NCBI GenBank assembly: GCA_041666685.1
Contig: JBAYGJ010000053.1
Coordinates: forward strand, 1 to 6,284
Direction: 5' to 3'
From: JBAYGJ01 sp041666685
GTDB taxonomy: Bacteria > Patescibacteriota > Patescibacteriia > UBA10025 > JAHIVO01
DNA: 6,284 nucleotides
Shown here: positions 5,294 through 6,284 of the stretch, piece by piece
Layout of the letters: each line of letters begins with the position of its first letter
Position numbering within the stretch: position 1 is the stretch's first letter
Notes under the pieces: model-generated
The model's database searches: none
What the model was told of the DNA's origin: nothing
What the model saw: the letters and a program-made list of their open reading frames with translations, nothing else
Translations under genes and position numbers: made by a program

Positions 5294-6284
5294 TCAACCG
5301 GCCTGCGCCCGGAACTGAAGCGCTTCGGCAATATGTTCTGCCTGTATAGTGTCCGCATCAGCCAAATCGGCGATTGTCCGCGCAACTTTCAAAATTCGGT
5401 GGTACCCCCTGGCTGACAGATAAAACTGGTTGACCGCCTGCTTGAGCAGGATTTGAGCATCGGGAGCGGTCCGGCAATACTGATCAACTTGCCTGACGGA
5501 CATTTCCGCATTGACTATCAGGCCCGTACCGCTAAAACGTTTTGTCTGGCAAGTACGTGCGCCCTGGACCCGTTGGCGCACAACAGCTGACGGCTCGCCT
5601 GGTGGAGATTCGACCAGTTTCTGGTATTCCTGGCGCGGTACCGTGATGTGGATATCAATCCGGTCCAGGAGCGGACCGGATATTTTTTTCTGGTACTTCA
5701 TGATGCTCATGGCGCTGCAGGCACAGGACTGGTGAGGGTCATTTAGATACCCGCAGGGGCAGGGATTGCGTGCCGCGATAAGCGTAAAACGAGCAGGAAA
5801 TTGGACCGAACCGGATGCGCGCGAGACTGTAATGATTCCATCCTCCAACGGCTGCCGCAGGCTTTCCAGTGTCTGGCGGGGGAACTCTGAGAACTCATCC
5901 AAAAACAGAACTCCCCGATGGGCCAAGGAAATTTCTCCTGGATGGGGCCAGCTCCCTCCACCCACGAGAGCAACTGACGAGGTGGTGTGATGAGGTGCTC
6001 GAAAGGGACGCTGCCGGATGACAGACGAATCTTTCGACAGCCGGCCGGCGACGGAATATATCTTGGTCACCTCAAGTGATTCTCCCAGATCCATCATCGG
6101 CAATATGCTCGGCACAGTTCTGGCTAATAGCGTCTTGCCTGATCCCGGAGAACCGGTCATCAGGACATTGTGGCCCCCGGCAGCAGCGATTTCCAGGGCG
6201 CGTTTGGCCTGCTCCTGACCGCGGATAAATGAAAAATCCATCACCTCCATCATGGTATTGGAACTACACAGCCGCTTTTTTTTA
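5294..6284 (-). CDS. comM: ComM/YifB-family Mg-chelatase-like AAA+ ATPase (5' end outside the window)
   Basis: The C-terminal part of a ComM/YifB protein. The family is usually about 500 residues, with an N-terminal Lon-protease-like fold before the AAA+ module; about 330 residues are in view. The frame stays open from the internal ATG at 6253 to the right edge, and that ATG falls just before the conserved (I/V)RGQEQAKRALEIAAAGGHN entry to the ATPase domain, so the true start lies outside. Numbered from that Met: Walker A GSPGSGKT (34-41), Walker B GVLFLDE (114-120), four cysteines in a CPC...CAC arrangement (C165, C167, C177, C179) probably binding zinc, SGPLLDRID with a likely arginine finger or sensor (R198), and the C-terminal helical Mg-chelatase domain with LSARGYHRILK (279-289). 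Characterised ComM is a hexameric helicase that drives branch migration of incoming DNA during natural transformation; the same role is inferred here. The stop is TGA. A run of eight A on the coding strand (plus 6276-6283) lies at the cut edge. Confidence 0.92.
   Translation of the reverse strand, partial: KKKRLCSSNTMMEVMDFSFIRGQEQAKRALEIAAAGGHNVLMTGSPGSGKTLLARTVPSILPMMDLGESLEVTKIYSVAGRLSKDSSVIRQRPFRAPHHTTSSVALVGGGSWPHPGEISLAHRGVLFLDEFSEFPRQTLESLRQPLEDGIITVSRASGSVQFPARFTLIAARNPCPCGYLNDPHQSCACSAMSIMKYQKKISGPLLDRIDIHITVPRQEYQKLVESPPGEPSAVVRQRVQGARTCQTKRFSGTGLIVNAEMSVRQVDQYCRTAPDAQILLKQAVNQFYLSARGYHRILKVARTIADLADADTIQAEHIAEALQFRAQAG

Noticed and set aside
6251..6253. ATG at 6253 as the true start of the ComM protein
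   Set aside because: The frame is open beyond it to the window edge, it lacks the N-terminal domain expected of the family, and the nearby GGAGGTG lies after this ATG, only 1 nt before the next in-frame ATG (6239-6241), too close to serve as a Shine-Dalgarno sequence for it. The gene is better treated as cut by the window.
1..6284. CRISPR array, insertion sequence, phage or defence genes
   Set aside because: No regularly spaced repeats, transposase motifs, long terminal inverted repeats or known defence domains were seen on either strand.

Overview
The window reads like a chromosomal piece of a small-genome bacterium, most likely from the Patescibacteria/CPR radiation. This is an inference from protein style: a multi-membrane-anchored LysM-M23 peptidase, a histidine kinase with an H-box of the SHQMRTPL type, stand-alone receiver proteins with 'DYLIKSNFT'-like ends, and short AT-rich leaders without Shine-Dalgarno sequences. 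No ribosomal RNA or other marker gene is present to fix the lineage. UGA ends two of the genes (the 7TM gene and comM) and Trp is read from UGG, so the standard bacterial code applies and the UGA-recoded CPR groups are unlikely.

Layout, left to right. Bases 1-17 may be the 3' tail of a tRNA cut by the window edge (weak). A good extended -10 promoter (29-57) drives a plus-strand gene (165-1478) for a membrane-anchored cell-wall hydrolase with two LysM repeats and an M23 endopeptidase domain. It converges on a minus-strand operon, with an imperfect intrinsic terminator between them (1492-1521) oriented for the minus-strand transcript. That operon (promoter 4555-4583, terminator 1492-1521) encodes, in order of transcription, a 6TM sensor histidine kinase (4526-3084), a 7TM membrane protein of unknown function (3078-2359), and a response regulator made only of two receiver domains (2362-1532). 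The genes are 5 nt apart and then overlap by 4 nt (ATGA). Upstream lies a separate minus-strand unit: the C-terminal two-thirds of a ComM/YifB-type AAA+ ATPase running off the right edge (6284-5294), a 73-nt gap, and a small 5TM protein of unknown function with a strong Shine-Dalgarno sequence (5220-4690), closed by a textbook terminator (4635-4664).

How they work together. The central operon looks like a self-contained signalling module: a membrane-embedded kinase, a second membrane protein that could be a co-sensor, and a phospho-acceptor with two intact phosphorylation sites but no output domain. It must therefore act by protein-protein contact or phosphotransfer to something outside the window. 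The wall hydrolase and ComM are ordinary housekeeping or competence functions and show no obvious link to the module. No mobile element, CRISPR array or phage gene is visible. The three-gene signalling operon is the best candidate for something not well described.
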